10,412 nucleotides of DNA from Bacteroidales bacterium UBA4347 (lineage in GTDB: Bacteria > Bacteroidota > Bacteroidia > Bacteroidales > P3): contig DGTB01000217.1 in NCBI GenBank assembly GCA_002394185.1, forward strand, positions 23,429 to 33,840, in the 5' to 3' direction. Under the pieces are notes generated by a model. It had not been told where the DNA came from. It was given only the letters and a program-made list of their open reading frames with translations, and ran no database searches. Shown here one piece after another: positions 1 to 7,740 of this stretch; position 1 is the stretch's first letter, and the number at the start of each line of letters is the position of its first letter. A program made the translations under genes and the position numbers.

Positions 1-44
1 ATATAAGAACAATATGTAAACAATATAAGAACAATATAAGAACG
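1..44. repeat. 11-bp tandem repeat, about four units
   Basis: Four head-to-tail 11-bp units are visible at 1-11, 12-22, 23-33 and 34-44. Units 1 and 3 are identical (ATATAAGAACA), unit 4 differs only in its last base, and unit 2 is diverged (ATATGTAAACA). The array touches the window edge, so it probably continues upstream. It lies past the stop of the minus-strand OmpA-like gene and is non-coding here. Function is unknown; it could be a simple-sequence tract or a set of helically phased sites. Confidence 0.75.
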
Positions 45-46
45 GC

Positions 47-68
47 CGTATTAGGGACGTATTATGTA
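47..68. repeat. Two further 11-bp units beside the array
   Basis: CGTATTA occurs at 47-53 and again at 58-64, giving two 11-bp units (CGTATTAGGGA, CGTATTATGTA) that share the first seven bases. The period equals that of the neighbouring array but the sequence differs, so this may be a second, more decayed family or the array's flank. Only two copies are seen, which makes the call weaker than for 1-44. Confidence 0.45.
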
Positions 69-78
69 CCCTTCGGGT
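68..78 (-). terminator. Weak hairpin downstream of the OmpA-like gene
   Basis: ACCC-TTC-GGGT forms a 4-bp stem with a 3-nt loop about 20 bp past the stop codon of the minus-strand OmpA-like gene. It is the only hairpin I see in the 98-bp gap. The stem is short and no U-tract follows it on the minus strand, so intrinsic termination here is a guess. Confidence 0.25.
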
Positions 79-98
79 GGGGTGCGGAGACGGGAGGG

Positions 99-1115
99 TT
101 AGTTGCCCATCTGGCGGAGGAGTTTGTCGAGGTTGGGTGTGAGGATGATTTCGGTGCGGCGGTTGGCGGCTTTGCCTTCGGCGGTGCTGTTGTCGGCCTT
201 GGGGGCGAACTCGCCGTGGCCGCTGGCTTCGATGCGCGAGGGGTTGATGGCGGGGCCGTGGTGGAGGAGGAGTTTGACGATGGCGGTGGCGCGCATGACG
301 GAGAGGTCCCAGTTGTCTTTGACGGCGGTGTTGCCGCGATAGGGGTCGTTGTCGGTATGGCCCTCGACCATGATGTTGAGGGTGGTGTCCTGTTCAAGGA
401 CTTTGGCCAGTTCCTTGATGGCATTGGCGCCCTCTTTGGAGATGGTCCAGCTGGCGGAGGGGAACATGAGTTTGTTCTCCATGGAGACGTAGACTTTGCC
501 GTCCTTGGTTTCGACTTTCAGGCCTTTGTCGGCGAAGCCGACGAGGGCGCTGGTGACGGAGTTGCGGACGGCCTCGAGTTCACGCTCTTTGGCCTGGAGC
601 TGTGCGCGTGTGGCGGCTTCCTCGCGTTCGAGTTCGGCCTGTTTGGCGATCATTTCGCTGCGCTGGAGGCGGAAGGATTCCTGCTGTTCGGTGAGCTGCT
701 GCTCTTTTTGGCGGAGTTCTTCCTCTTTGCTGTTCAGCTCTTTGGTGCGGGCGGTGAGGAGGTTCTGGGCGCGGGTGAGGTCGCGGTTTTTGCCTGCCAC
801 TTCCTGCATGTAGTTTTCCATGGTGGTGTCGTAGTGGTGGCGCATCTGCTCGATGCGGCGGGTGAGGCTGTCGACGGTGACGTCGCAGCGGCCTTTGGCG
901 GTGGAGAGCTCGCTGTAGTCGGAGGAGAGGGCGTTGTTCTGTCGCGTCAGGGCGGCGTTTTCTTCTTTGATTTCCTCAAGCTCCTGCACGGTCAGCTTGT
1001 ATTGCTTGGCGGTCTGGTCGTATTTGTTCTGGAGGGTCTCGTGCTCGCTGAGCGAGACGCAAGATGCGAAGGCGAAGGTGGCTAAAGCACCGATGAAAAA
1101 GACTTTTTTATTCAT
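99..1115 (-). CDS. OmpA-family peptidoglycan-binding lipoprotein with long coiled coil
   Basis: Predicted outer-membrane lipoprotein that anchors the envelope to peptidoglycan. With the start at 1115 it has 338 residues. MNKKVFFIGALATFAFASC is a signal sequence ending in a lipobox-like FASC (Cys19). Residues about 22-190 are a highly charged, Glu/Gln/Lys/Arg-rich coiled coil. Residues about 210-325 are an OmpA/MotB C-terminal domain, with EGHTDN at 251-256, NWDLSVMRA at 268-276 and ANRRTEI near 317-323. Asp255 and Arg275 match the family's diaminopimelate-binding pair. The residues after Cys19 (VSLSEHE) do not resemble the Bacteroidota surface-export signal, so a periplasm-facing lipoprotein is inferred. 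An in-frame ATG at 1136 would add seven residues; I prefer 1115 because it gives a standard basic n-region. The -3 position of the lipobox is Phe, so type I signal peptidase cleavage is not excluded. The gene is divergent from the ClC gene. Exact partner or role is unknown. Confidence 0.9.
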   Translation of the reverse strand: MNKKVFFIGALATFAFASCVSLSEHETLQNKYDQTAKQYKLTVQELEEIKEENAALTRQNNALSSDYSELSTAKGRCDVTVDSLTRRIEQMRHHYDTTMENYMQEVAGKNRDLTRAQNLLTARTKELNSKEEELRQKEQQLTEQQESFRLQRSEMIAKQAELEREEAATRAQLQAKERELEAVRNSVTSALVGFADKGLKVETKDGKVYVSMENKLMFPSASWTISKEGANAIKELAKVLEQDTTLNIMVEGHTDNDPYRGNTAVKDNWDLSVMRATAIVKLLLHHGPAINPSRIEASGHGEFAPKADNSTAEGKAANRRTEIILTPNLDKLLRQMGN

Positions 1116-1164
1116 AATAAATGTTATTTTTTCCATTTTAATAACGCGGTTCGATTATTTTTCG

Positions 1165-1172
1165 TATCTTTG
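1165..1172 (+). promoter_or_regulatory. Bacteroidota-type -7 element upstream of the ClC gene
   Basis: TATCTTTG matches the TAnnTTTG -7 consensus of the Bacteroidota primary sigma factor and ends 22 bp before the ClC start codon. No convincing TTG-type -33 element lies 19-21 bp upstream. If used, it would give a very short leader. It sits in the roughly 80-bp spacer shared with the divergent OmpA-like gene, for which I could not find a matching minus-strand promoter. Confidence 0.5.
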
Positions 1173-1194
1173 CAGCCTGAATTTTTGAAAAAAA

Positions 1195-2976
1195 ATGAAA
1201 ATTGTTGGCAAATTCCACCGTTGGCGACTGCGTCACATGAGCGAGCACAGCTATGTGCTGGTGCTGGCCGTTGTGGTGGGATTGCTGTCGGGCTTGGCGG
1301 CGGTGGCGCTGAAGACGCTGGTGCACTATTCCGGAGTGGTGGTGACGCGTGTGGGTGCGCTGACGCCGCTGGGAGGCAACGTGATGATGCTGGTGTTCCC
1401 GCTGGTGGGCATAGCGTTGACGGTGCTGTTTGTCAGGTATATAGTGCGTGGCGACATCGGACACGGGTTGCCATCGGTGTTGCTGGCCATCAGCCGCAAC
1501 GAGGGTCGTCTGCCTGCCAAGAATATGTATACGTCGCTCATCGCCTCGACGCTCACGGTGGCCTTTGGCGGCAGCGTGGGATTGGAGGCGCCGATTGCTT
1601 CCACGGGTTCTGCCATAGGGTCCAATATCGGCCGCTGGATGAGGCTGAGCCCCAAGAGTGTGCGCATTCTGCTGGGGTGTGGCGCGGCGGGGGCCATAGC
1701 GGGCATCTTCAAGGCTCCGTTTGCGGGCATTATGTTTGTGCTTGAGGTGTTTATGTTCGACCTCAGTGCCACCACGGCGCTGCCGCTGTTGATTTCCGCG
1801 TTGGTGGCGGCTACGGTGGCCTACTTCCTGATGGGTACCGATGTGCAGTTCCATTTCGAAGTGACGCAGCAGTTCGGACTCTCGCAGTTGCCGTTCTATG
1901 TGGTGCTCGGGGTTTTCTGTGCGCTGGTTTCCATTTACTTCCTGCGCACGACCGATCGTGTGGAGCAGCTCTTTGCGGGGTTGAAAAAGCCGTGGGTGAA
2001 GGTGCTTGTGGGCGGCTTGGTGCTGGGAGTGCTCATCTACCTGTTCCCGCCGCTCTACGGCGAGGGTTACGGCATGCTGACGCAGTTGTTGCATGGCGAC
2101 AGCAGCAGCCTGTTTGTCAATACTGTATATGGTTCGTGGAGCGACAATGTGCTGGTGGTAATGCTGGTGCTGTTCCTGCTGATAGCGCTGAAGGCTGTGG
2201 CCACGGCGGCGACCATTGGCAGCGGCGGCGTGGGCGGCACCTTCGGCCCGTCGCTCATTGTGGGTGGTTTGTCGGGCTATTTTGTGGCCATGGTTTGCAA
2301 CGAACTGGGGCTGCCGCAGCAGGACACTGCCAATTTTGCGCTGGTGGGCATGGCTGCCGTGATGACGGGTGTGATGCATGCGCCGTTCATGGCCACGTTC
2401 CTCATTGCCGACATCACGGGCGGCTACCAGCTGCTGGTGCCCTTGATGGTGGCATCGGCTGTCACCTATCTGTGTGTCAGTCCGTTTGAGCGTCATTCCA
2501 TCTATGCCCGCAAGTTGGCCAAGAAGGGCGATCTGCTGACCCACGACAAGGATGCGTCGGCATGGCACCTGCTGGACATGTCGTCGCTCATAGAGACCAA
2601 TTTCGTCATTGTGCGCAGCGGCAACACGCTGCGCGACCTGGTGGAGGTCATCCAGACTTCGCGCCGCAATGTCTTCCCTGTGCTGAGCGACGACGACAAG
2701 TTCCTCGGCGTGGTGGTGCTGGACGATGTGCGGAAGATTATCTTCCGACCCGAATTGTATGACACTGTGGTGGTTGACGACCTGATGCACCCCATGAGCG
2801 AGGGCGACCTGGTGCGCAGCAGCGACAGCCTGCTGGACGTGGTGGAGAAGTTCCGCATAGGCGACCGCTACAACCTTGTGGTTGTGGACGACGATGACAA
2901 CTATCTGGGTTTCCTCTCGCGCGCCAACACCTTCAGCGCCTACCGCCGCTTCATCAGCGACACCAGCGACGAATAG
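1195..2976 (+). CDS. ClC-family chloride channel/transporter with C-terminal CBS pair
   Basis: Inner-membrane ClC protein, 593 residues, predicted to move chloride or a similar anion. Residues about 18-430 form the multi-helix ClC domain. GHGLP (89-93) replaces the usual GSGIP anion-site motif. GSVGLEAP (126-133) holds the gating glutamate, Glu131. FKAPFAGIMFVLEV (172-185) matches the helix carrying the E. coli Glu202-Glu203 pair, here Glu184-Val185. GTFGP (348-352) is the GxFxP motif, and Tyr411 in GGYQLLVP matches the central anion-coordinating Tyr445. Residues about 458-593 contain two CBS domains, the usual cytoplasmic nucleotide-sensing regulators of this family. The ATG at 1195 follows an A-rich leader with no Shine-Dalgarno. 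Valine at the internal proton-glutamate position resembles ClC channels more than classic 2Cl-/H+ exchangers, but that does not prove a channel. The gene stands alone and ends 10 bp from a convergent operon. Confidence 0.95.
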   Translation: MKIVGKFHRWRLRHMSEHSYVLVLAVVVGLLSGLAAVALKTLVHYSGVVVTRVGALTPLGGNVMMLVFPLVGIALTVLFVRYIVRGDIGHGLPSVLLAISRNEGRLPAKNMYTSLIASTLTVAFGGSVGLEAPIASTGSAIGSNIGRWMRLSPKSVRILLGCGAAGAIAGIFKAPFAGIMFVLEVFMFDLSATTALPLLISALVAATVAYFLMGTDVQFHFEVTQQFGLSQLPFYVVLGVFCALVSIYFLRTTDRVEQLFAGLKKPWVKVLVGGLVLGVLIYLFPPLYGEGYGMLTQLLHGDSSSLFVNTVYGSWSDNVLVVMLVLFLLIALKAVATAATIGSGGVGGTFGPSLIVGGLSGYFVAMVCNELGLPQQDTANFALVGMAAVMTGVMHAPFMATFLIADITGGYQLLVPLMVASAVTYLCVSPFERHSIYARKLAKKGDLLTHDKDASAWHLLDMSSLIETNFVIVRSGNTLRDLVEVIQTSRRNVFPVLSDDDKFLGVVVLDDVRKIIFRPELYDTVVVDDLMHPMSEGDLVRSSDSLLDVVEKFRIGDRYNLVVVDDDDNYLGFLSRANTFSAYRRFISDTSDE

Positions 2977-2986
2977 CCATCTTTAT

Positions 2987-5401
2987 TTATTTCCCGCCCG
3001 GAGCACTGCCGGAGGAGGCCTGGATGCCTTCGTTGCTGCTGTTGCCGAGGTCCATGCGTCCGAAGCGGAGGGTGATGCCGAAGCTGATGGACTGTGAGTT
3101 GTAGGTGTAGTTGCTGGTGGAGGGGGAGTAGGGGTTGATGTAGGAGGTGTTGTAGTTGGCGGTGTTGAAGAGGTCGTTGATGTTGAGGTAGAAGGTGAGT
3201 TTGCGGTCGAAGAGGTCGGCGCTGGCGCTGACGTCCATGCCGAAGCGCGGCTCGCTGATTTGGAGCGCCGACCAGCCGTGGGAGCGGCTGGCGTAGTAGG
3301 CCGAGGTGGAGACCCAGACGAGGTTGAAGAGTTTGGCGCGGGCGTTGAGGCGCACATTCCATGAGACCATATCGTCCTCCATCCACTCGTCGGGGCGCAC
3401 AAGGGTGCGGTACCAGTCGTCGGTTATGCCGCCGCTGAGGGTCATGCTGAAGAGCGCCGAGAAGCGCCAGCGGGCGTAGGCGTAGATGTTGCCGTTGCGG
3501 CTGTCGCCACCGTTGACGGGTTGGGAGAAGGATACGTAGCGGCCGAAGAAGTCGCTGTAGCGGGGCCACGAGAGGTAGCTCACCCTGTTGTTTTCCAGCA
3601 AATAGTTGGCGCTGACGCCGAGGGAGTGGCCCTGCTCGAAGCTTTTGTCGTAGCTCAGGCCGAAGTTGTGGCTGTAGGAAGGCTCGAGGGCGGGGTTGCC
3701 TGTGGAGAAGCCGTCGGTGCCGTAGGACACGTAGCGGTCGAGGCTGCTGGCCGAGGGGTGGGAGAGGGAGGTGCTGTAGTTGAGAGAGAAGGAGTGCATG
3801 CTCTCGGTGTTGTACATCAGCAGGATGCTGGGACTGAAGGTGAAGTGGTTCACGGTGGTGTCGTACTGCGGCGAGCCGAGGTGGCGGTTGTTGTCGTTGC
3901 TGTAGTTGAGATTGCCGCCGAGGCGGAGGGTGAAGTTGCCCCATTTTCGCCGCCAGGAGAGGTAGAGGGAGGCGTTGTTGTCGGGCGACTCGGTGCTGTC
4001 GGAGCGGAGGTAGTCGGTGTGGAAAATACCGTCGGTGCCGAGGGTGTCGCGGAGGGTCTCGTCGGGCGAGAAACCGTGGGAAAAGGAGATGCCGGCGCTG
4101 AACTCGCCGTTCTCGCTGTAGGGCAGGGAGTAGTTGATGCTGAAGTCGACGTTGCCGTAGCGGTAGCTGGTGGTTTCGCGCTCGTCGTAGCTCATGGCCG
4201 GCTGGGCGTCATAGTGTTCCCAGGCGTTGCTTTTGCTGCTGCCGCCACCGGTGTAGCCGCTGAGGTCGAAGGAAATCTGGTGGCCTTCGTTGTTGAACTT
4301 GTGTTCGAAGCTGGCACCAAAGGACCCCCAGAGGGAGTTGCTGCGCGAGTCGGAGTGGCTGGAGTAGCTGTAGTCTTGCATGGTGGTGCCGATGAGGTCG
4401 GTGCGGACCTCGCGTCCGTCGTGGTCGTAGTGGCTCCAGCTGGGCGAGAAGGAGGCGTAGACGGAGAGACTGTTCATGGTGTCGAAATCGTAGCCGAGGC
4501 TGATGCTGGGGCTCAGATGATGGTCGCGGCTGGAGGAGGTGCTGTGGCTCGAATAGGCGCGCACGGTGTCCATCTGCTGGTCGTACATGGTGCCGTCGCC
4601 GCCCGACTCGCTGTCCCAGTTGCCCCAGCTGTAGCGCAGGTAGGCGTTGATGCGCAGTTTCTCGTTGGCGTAGGCGTAGGAGACGAAGGGCGAGAAGTCG
4701 GGGCGCGAGGAACCGCTGCCGCCGAAGCTGAAATAGGAGTTGCGGAGCACCTTCTGGCCGGTGCGTATGTTGACCACGGGACCACCGCCACCGTATTTGG
4801 CCGGCGGGTACTCGATGGCCTCGATGCTGCTGATCTGGTCGGCGGTGAGGGTTTTGATGTACTGCTTGAGCATGTCGTCGGTGTAGTGCGACTCGCGGTC
4901 GTTGATGTACACGGTGACGGCTTTGCCGTTGAGGGTGATGTTGCCGTCGCCGTCCACCTGAACGCCGGGGGTGTTCTGCAGGGCGTCCTGGGCGGTGCCG
5001 TTCTGTATGGTGGGGTCTTCGCTGACGTTGTATATCTTCTTCTCGCCGTCGGCGGCATACATGGGCTTGTCGGCGGTGATTTCCACGGCGTCGAGGGTCG
5101 TGGTGCCTTCGGTCAACTGGATGTCCATCGGGCCGTCGGTTACCGGGACCAGCATGGTCTCGAAGCCGATGGCGGAGATGCGCAGGAGGGACGCGACGGT
5201 GTCGGCGTCGAGTGTGAAGGCCCCCTTGCTGTCGGTGGTGGTGCCGCGGAGGAAGGTGGTGTCACTGGCGCGCATGAGGGTGACGTTGGTGTAGGGTAGG
5301 GGTGCGCCGTTTTGGGCGTTGCTGACGGTGCCTTTCACCGTCTGTGCCTGTAGGGTCCCGATGGCTGTCAGCATCAGGACGAGGGTGGTTGTTCTCTTCA
5401 T
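2987..5401 (-). CDS. Outer-membrane beta-barrel protein, TonB-receptor-like, with carboxypeptidase-regulatory N-domain
   Basis: Predicted large outer-membrane protein of 804 residues. Residues 1-19 are a type I signal peptide, with likely cleavage between Ala19 and Gln20. Residues about 21-108 are a carboxypeptidase-regulatory-like Ig fold (VKGTVSNAQNGAPLPYTNV onward). Residues about 112-225 are plug-like (DALQNTPGVQVDGDGNITLNG, then VVNIRTGQK). The rest is a barrel of alternating aromatic and polar strands, fitting the outer-membrane beta-barrel family found widely in Bacteroidota. No clear TonB box is visible, so active uptake cannot be assumed. It is the last gene of a three-gene operon: its ATG is 2 bp after the TGA of the O-antigen-ligase-like gene, which suggests translational coupling. 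After the last barrel strand (GITLRFGRMDL) there is a polar tail of about 20 residues. Substrate is unknown; the operon suggests a link to a surface glycan. It is a paralog of the protein encoded from 8170. Confidence 0.88.
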   Translation of the reverse strand: MKRTTTLVLMLTAIGTLQAQTVKGTVSNAQNGAPLPYTNVTLMRASDTTFLRGTTTDSKGAFTLDADTVASLLRISAIGFETMLVPVTDGPMDIQLTEGTTTLDAVEITADKPMYAADGEKKIYNVSEDPTIQNGTAQDALQNTPGVQVDGDGNITLNGKAVTVYINDRESHYTDDMLKQYIKTLTADQISSIEAIEYPPAKYGGGGPVVNIRTGQKVLRNSYFSFGGSGSSRPDFSPFVSYAYANEKLRINAYLRYSWGNWDSESGGDGTMYDQQMDTVRAYSSHSTSSSRDHHLSPSISLGYDFDTMNSLSVYASFSPSWSHYDHDGREVRTDLIGTTMQDYSYSSHSDSRSNSLWGSFGASFEHKFNNEGHQISFDLSGYTGGGSSKSNAWEHYDAQPAMSYDERETTSYRYGNVDFSINYSLPYSENGEFSAGISFSHGFSPDETLRDTLGTDGIFHTDYLRSDSTESPDNNASLYLSWRRKWGNFTLRLGGNLNYSNDNNRHLGSPQYDTTVNHFTFSPSILLMYNTESMHSFSLNYSTSLSHPSASSLDRYVSYGTDGFSTGNPALEPSYSHNFGLSYDKSFEQGHSLGVSANYLLENNRVSYLSWPRYSDFFGRYVSFSQPVNGGDSRNGNIYAYARWRFSALFSMTLSGGITDDWYRTLVRPDEWMEDDMVSWNVRLNARAKLFNLVWVSTSAYYASRSHGWSALQISEPRFGMDVSASADLFDRKLTFYLNINDLFNTANYNTSYINPYSPSTSNYTYNSQSISFGITLRFGRMDLGNSSNEGIQASSGSAPGGK

Positions 5402-5403
5402 GG

Positions 5404-6855
5404 TCAGTTGGTCTTCTTTTGAGGTTCTTTCTTTTCGCTGTACACGTCCAGCGCCACGATGACGGCCGTGAAGCCCCAGAAGGGGACGGAGAGTTTGTCG
5501 GTATCGAGGAAATTGTTGAAAACGCCGTGTATGTAGTAGGTCAGCAGTGCCAGCGTGAACGCCAGTGCCATACGTGCGGTGTGGGGGTCTTCGGCAGTGC
5601 GGTAGATGCGTACGCCGGTGGCGAAGGTGGCGAGGAAGAGCAGTGCCACCAGGGCCACTCCCGGCACACCCTGCTCAGTCATCGGGCCAATGTATTCGCT
5701 GTGAGCATTGCCCAGATCGCCGGCATTGGTGCTAATGGTGGATAGCTGATAAGAACGCTGGTAGCCGGCATAGAGGAACTGATAGGTTCCGGGGCCGCAA
5801 CCAAGGACGGGACTTTCTTTCCACATTCTGAGAGCGGAAGCCCAACGGTTCAGTCGTTCGAGGTTGCTGGCATCGGTGGAGATGTTGGATATGCTTTTCA
5901 CTTGGTCGGCCAGTGTGTAGGAGGAGTCCTGATGGTTCTTGCCGAGCTTGTAGAGTACGTCGCTTTGATATACGAAGAATACTCCCACACCCAGTGCGAA
6001 GAGCAGTACCATCCACTTTACCTTCATGCCCATGCGGATAAGGAAGTAGACTCCGATGGCACCAATCACGCTGATCCATGCCGCGCGACAATAGGAGAAG
6101 AAGAGGCCGATGCAGAGCCCGGCAAAAAGCAGGAAAGTCAGCACACGGAGCCATCCGCGCTGTCCGCGCGAGAAGATGAAATAGAAAGCGGCGGGTAGCA
6201 TCAGGGCAATGACGCAGCCGTAGGCTGTATGATCATTGTAGAAGGGCCGCATGACGCGGTGCAGGGTCTGGAGGTCGCTGAAGTTGCCGAGAGTCTTGGA
6301 GGTGGCGATAAGAATGACCACACCGAGACCTATGGCGTAGGCCCAGAAGAACTGGCGTATACGCTGATGGCTTTGGAAGAACTGGCTGGCGGCAAAGAAG
6401 AACGGTACGACAAACCAGAGTCTTGCCAGAGTGTATTTGGTTGACACCCATGGCATCTCGGAGGTTATGGAAGTGAAAAGCATCCATGTCAGCGAGGCCA
6501 GCAACAGCAGGGTAACGGGATGGCGCAGCAGGCGCAAGTCGTAACTGCGAGTGAGCAGTACGCGGAAAAGGAAGATTCCGCTGAAGAGAATCATCATGGG
6601 CTCCACGGGCATAGAGAGTTCCATGCCTGGTATCAAGGCCATGTTCACCGCGAAGGGGGTGAGCAGGGTCATGAGCAGAAATCCGGTCTCGAGTTTTGTC
6701 AGGAAGAGCCAAATGACCAATAAAGCCATAGGTACAAAGGCGACAGAGGCGTCTCCTTTATACCATAAGGCGTAGCCCTCGAAGGTGATGAACAGCACCG
6801 TTAGCACAATGGCTGCCCAGAAACCTTTGTCTTTTAAAGTCTTTTTTCTTGTCAT
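5404..6855 (-). CDS. O-antigen ligase/polymerase-like membrane protein (Wzy_C/WaaL family)
   Basis: Multispanning inner-membrane protein of 483 residues, with about 10-12 hydrophobic helices. It fits the O-antigen ligase / Wzy polymerase family, which transfers or joins lipid-linked glycans on the periplasmic face. A hydrophilic loop lies at about 296-390, between hydrophobic blocks. It holds the family pattern RLNRW (334-338), then a GCGPGTYQF stretch (352-360), then NAHSEY (383-388) followed by EQGVPGVALVALL, whose His385 is the likely functional histidine. Earlier, SYCRAAW (254-260) matches the conserved Ser-x-Arg-Ala-Ala-Trp segment. YIHGVFNNF near 441-449 is another typical late motif. 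The ATG at 6855 is 27 bp after the stop of the Wzz-like gene, and its stop nearly abuts the next start, so the three genes form one operon. Ligase, polymerase and protein O-oligosaccharyltransferase cannot be told apart by eye. Bases look less GC-skewed than in flanking genes. Confidence 0.85.
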   Translation of the reverse strand: MTRKKTLKDKGFWAAIVLTVLFITFEGYALWYKGDASVAFVPMALLVIWLFLTKLETGFLLMTLLTPFAVNMALIPGMELSMPVEPMMILFSGIFLFRVLLTRSYDLRLLRHPVTLLLLASLTWMLFTSITSEMPWVSTKYTLARLWFVVPFFFAASQFFQSHQRIRQFFWAYAIGLGVVILIATSKTLGNFSDLQTLHRVMRPFYNDHTAYGCVIALMLPAAFYFIFSRGQRGWLRVLTFLLFAGLCIGLFFSYCRAAWISVIGAIGVYFLIRMGMKVKWMVLLFALGVGVFFVYQSDVLYKLGKNHQDSSYTLADQVKSISNISTDASNLERLNRWASALRMWKESPVLGCGPGTYQFLYAGYQRSYQLSTISTNAGDLGNAHSEYIGPMTEQGVPGVALVALLFLATFATGVRIYRTAEDPHTARMALAFTLALLTYYIHGVFNNFLDTDKLSVPFWGFTAVIVALDVYSEKKEPQKKTN

Positions 6856-6882
6856 TCCGGTCTTTCCAAGACGTGGTGGGTG

Positions 6883-7740
6883 TTATTCCTCCTCTTTTTT
6901 GACGAAGATGAGCAGTGCAAAGATGCAGACCACTACGGCTCCAAGGCTGCCACCGAGGATGATGAGAAGACGTTTGGGGTAGGCTTTCTTATCGGCTGGC
7001 GTGGCTTGATCGACGCTATACTTATAGCTGACGCTGAGGTCTTTGTCAACACGAGTTTGGGTGTTTCGAGTCTGCAGGTCAGCCAGTTGCTCGCACTTGT
7101 CGGCGATGAGCTTGGTGCGCCATGCGGTGGTGGGCAGTTGGGAGAGTGAGTCTATTTCGCGCTCCATCTCAGCACAGACTCCATCCATGACCTCGGCAGC
7201 CGAGACGGCACGGTCGTGGTGAATCTCGCGGCAGAGGGTGTCGTACATCGTAGCCATATAGTTGGCAATGTCTGCAGCCCACTGAGGGTCTTGGTCCAGC
7301 ACGCCGATCTCCACACCGAGGAATTCGGTGCGCTTCACGCTGATGTTGCTTTTGTACTGCTCGTCGAGTTTGAACTGGCAATGGGCTTCGCTGGCACTGA
7401 TGCCGTAGTGCTCCATCAGGTTGAAGTGATTGCACACAGCCTGCTGCATGCGTTTCGAGCTAAGAATCTGGATGGCGTACTCGCAGTCGCGCTCGATGCC
7501 GTAGTCCATGAAGTCCAGGCTGTAGTGGTAGTCCATGATGGCTTTGCTGAGACGGTTGCTGTTGGTCGGGAAAATGACGGCCGACGACTTGAACAGCGGT
7601 TTGATCATCCAAGCGGCGATGGCCGACACGATGGCACCGACGACGAACACGCCCAGCAGCAGTTTCCACCAACGGCGGAAAAATCGGAGCGATGCTTCAC
7701 TATTGTAGTTGTTTCCCAGTGTTTTACGTTCTTCTTGCAT
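6883..7740 (-). CDS. Wzz/chain-length-determinant-like polysaccharide co-polymerase
   Basis: Inner-membrane protein of 285 residues with the two-helix layout of Wzz-type co-polymerases, which set glycan chain length together with a Wzy polymerase. With the start at 7740, TM1 is at about 26-46 (after FFRRWWK), the periplasmic domain at about 47-254, and TM2 at about 258-280. ATPADKKAYPKR (246-257) just before TM2 matches the Pro-rich segment typical of the family. It ends with a short KKEEE tail, so the cytoplasmic tyrosine kinase found in Wzc is absent. The periplasmic domain has six cysteines (86, 103, 121, 170, 189, 216), which is unusual. The frame stays open up to a TTG at 7806, adding 22 residues, with a stop codon just before it. 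I prefer the ATG at 7740, since neither site has a Shine-Dalgarno and the extension looks unlike a conserved domain. It is first in the operon, and polymerase or ligase regulation is inferred from its neighbour. Confidence 0.83.
   Translation of the reverse strand: MQEERKTLGNNYNSEASLRFFRRWWKLLLGVFVVGAIVSAIAAWMIKPLFKSSAVIFPTNSNRLSKAIMDYHYSLDFMDYGIERDCEYAIQILSSKRMQQAVCNHFNLMEHYGISASEAHCQFKLDEQYKSNISVKRTEFLGVEIGVLDQDPQWAADIANYMATMYDTLCREIHHDRAVSAAEVMDGVCAEMEREIDSLSQLPTTAWRTKLIADKCEQLADLQTRNTQTRVDKDLSVSYKYSVDQATPADKKAYPKRLLIILGGSLGAVVVCIFALLIFVKKEEE

Noticed and set aside
216..1085. Plus-strand open frame of 289 codons opposite the OmpA-like gene
   Set aside because: Low-complexity antisense product; the minus strand has a lipobox, a coiled coil and an OmpA domain.
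1138..2790. Minus-strand open frame of 550 codons opposite the ClC gene
   Set aside because: The product is a His/Gln/Arg-rich string typical of an antisense frame, while the plus strand has ClC and CBS motifs throughout.
2998..3012. CCGG-7-CCGG hairpin inside the barrel gene's 3' end as a terminator
   Set aside because: The stem is only 4 bp, lies within the coding region and has no U-tract on either strand.
3521..5299. Plus-strand open frame of 592 codons opposite the barrel gene
   Set aside because: It is rich in Val, Ala and Gly with no domain, signal or membrane pattern, and mirrors the minus-strand gene, which has a full recognisable architecture. High GC at third positions removes stops from the opposite strand.
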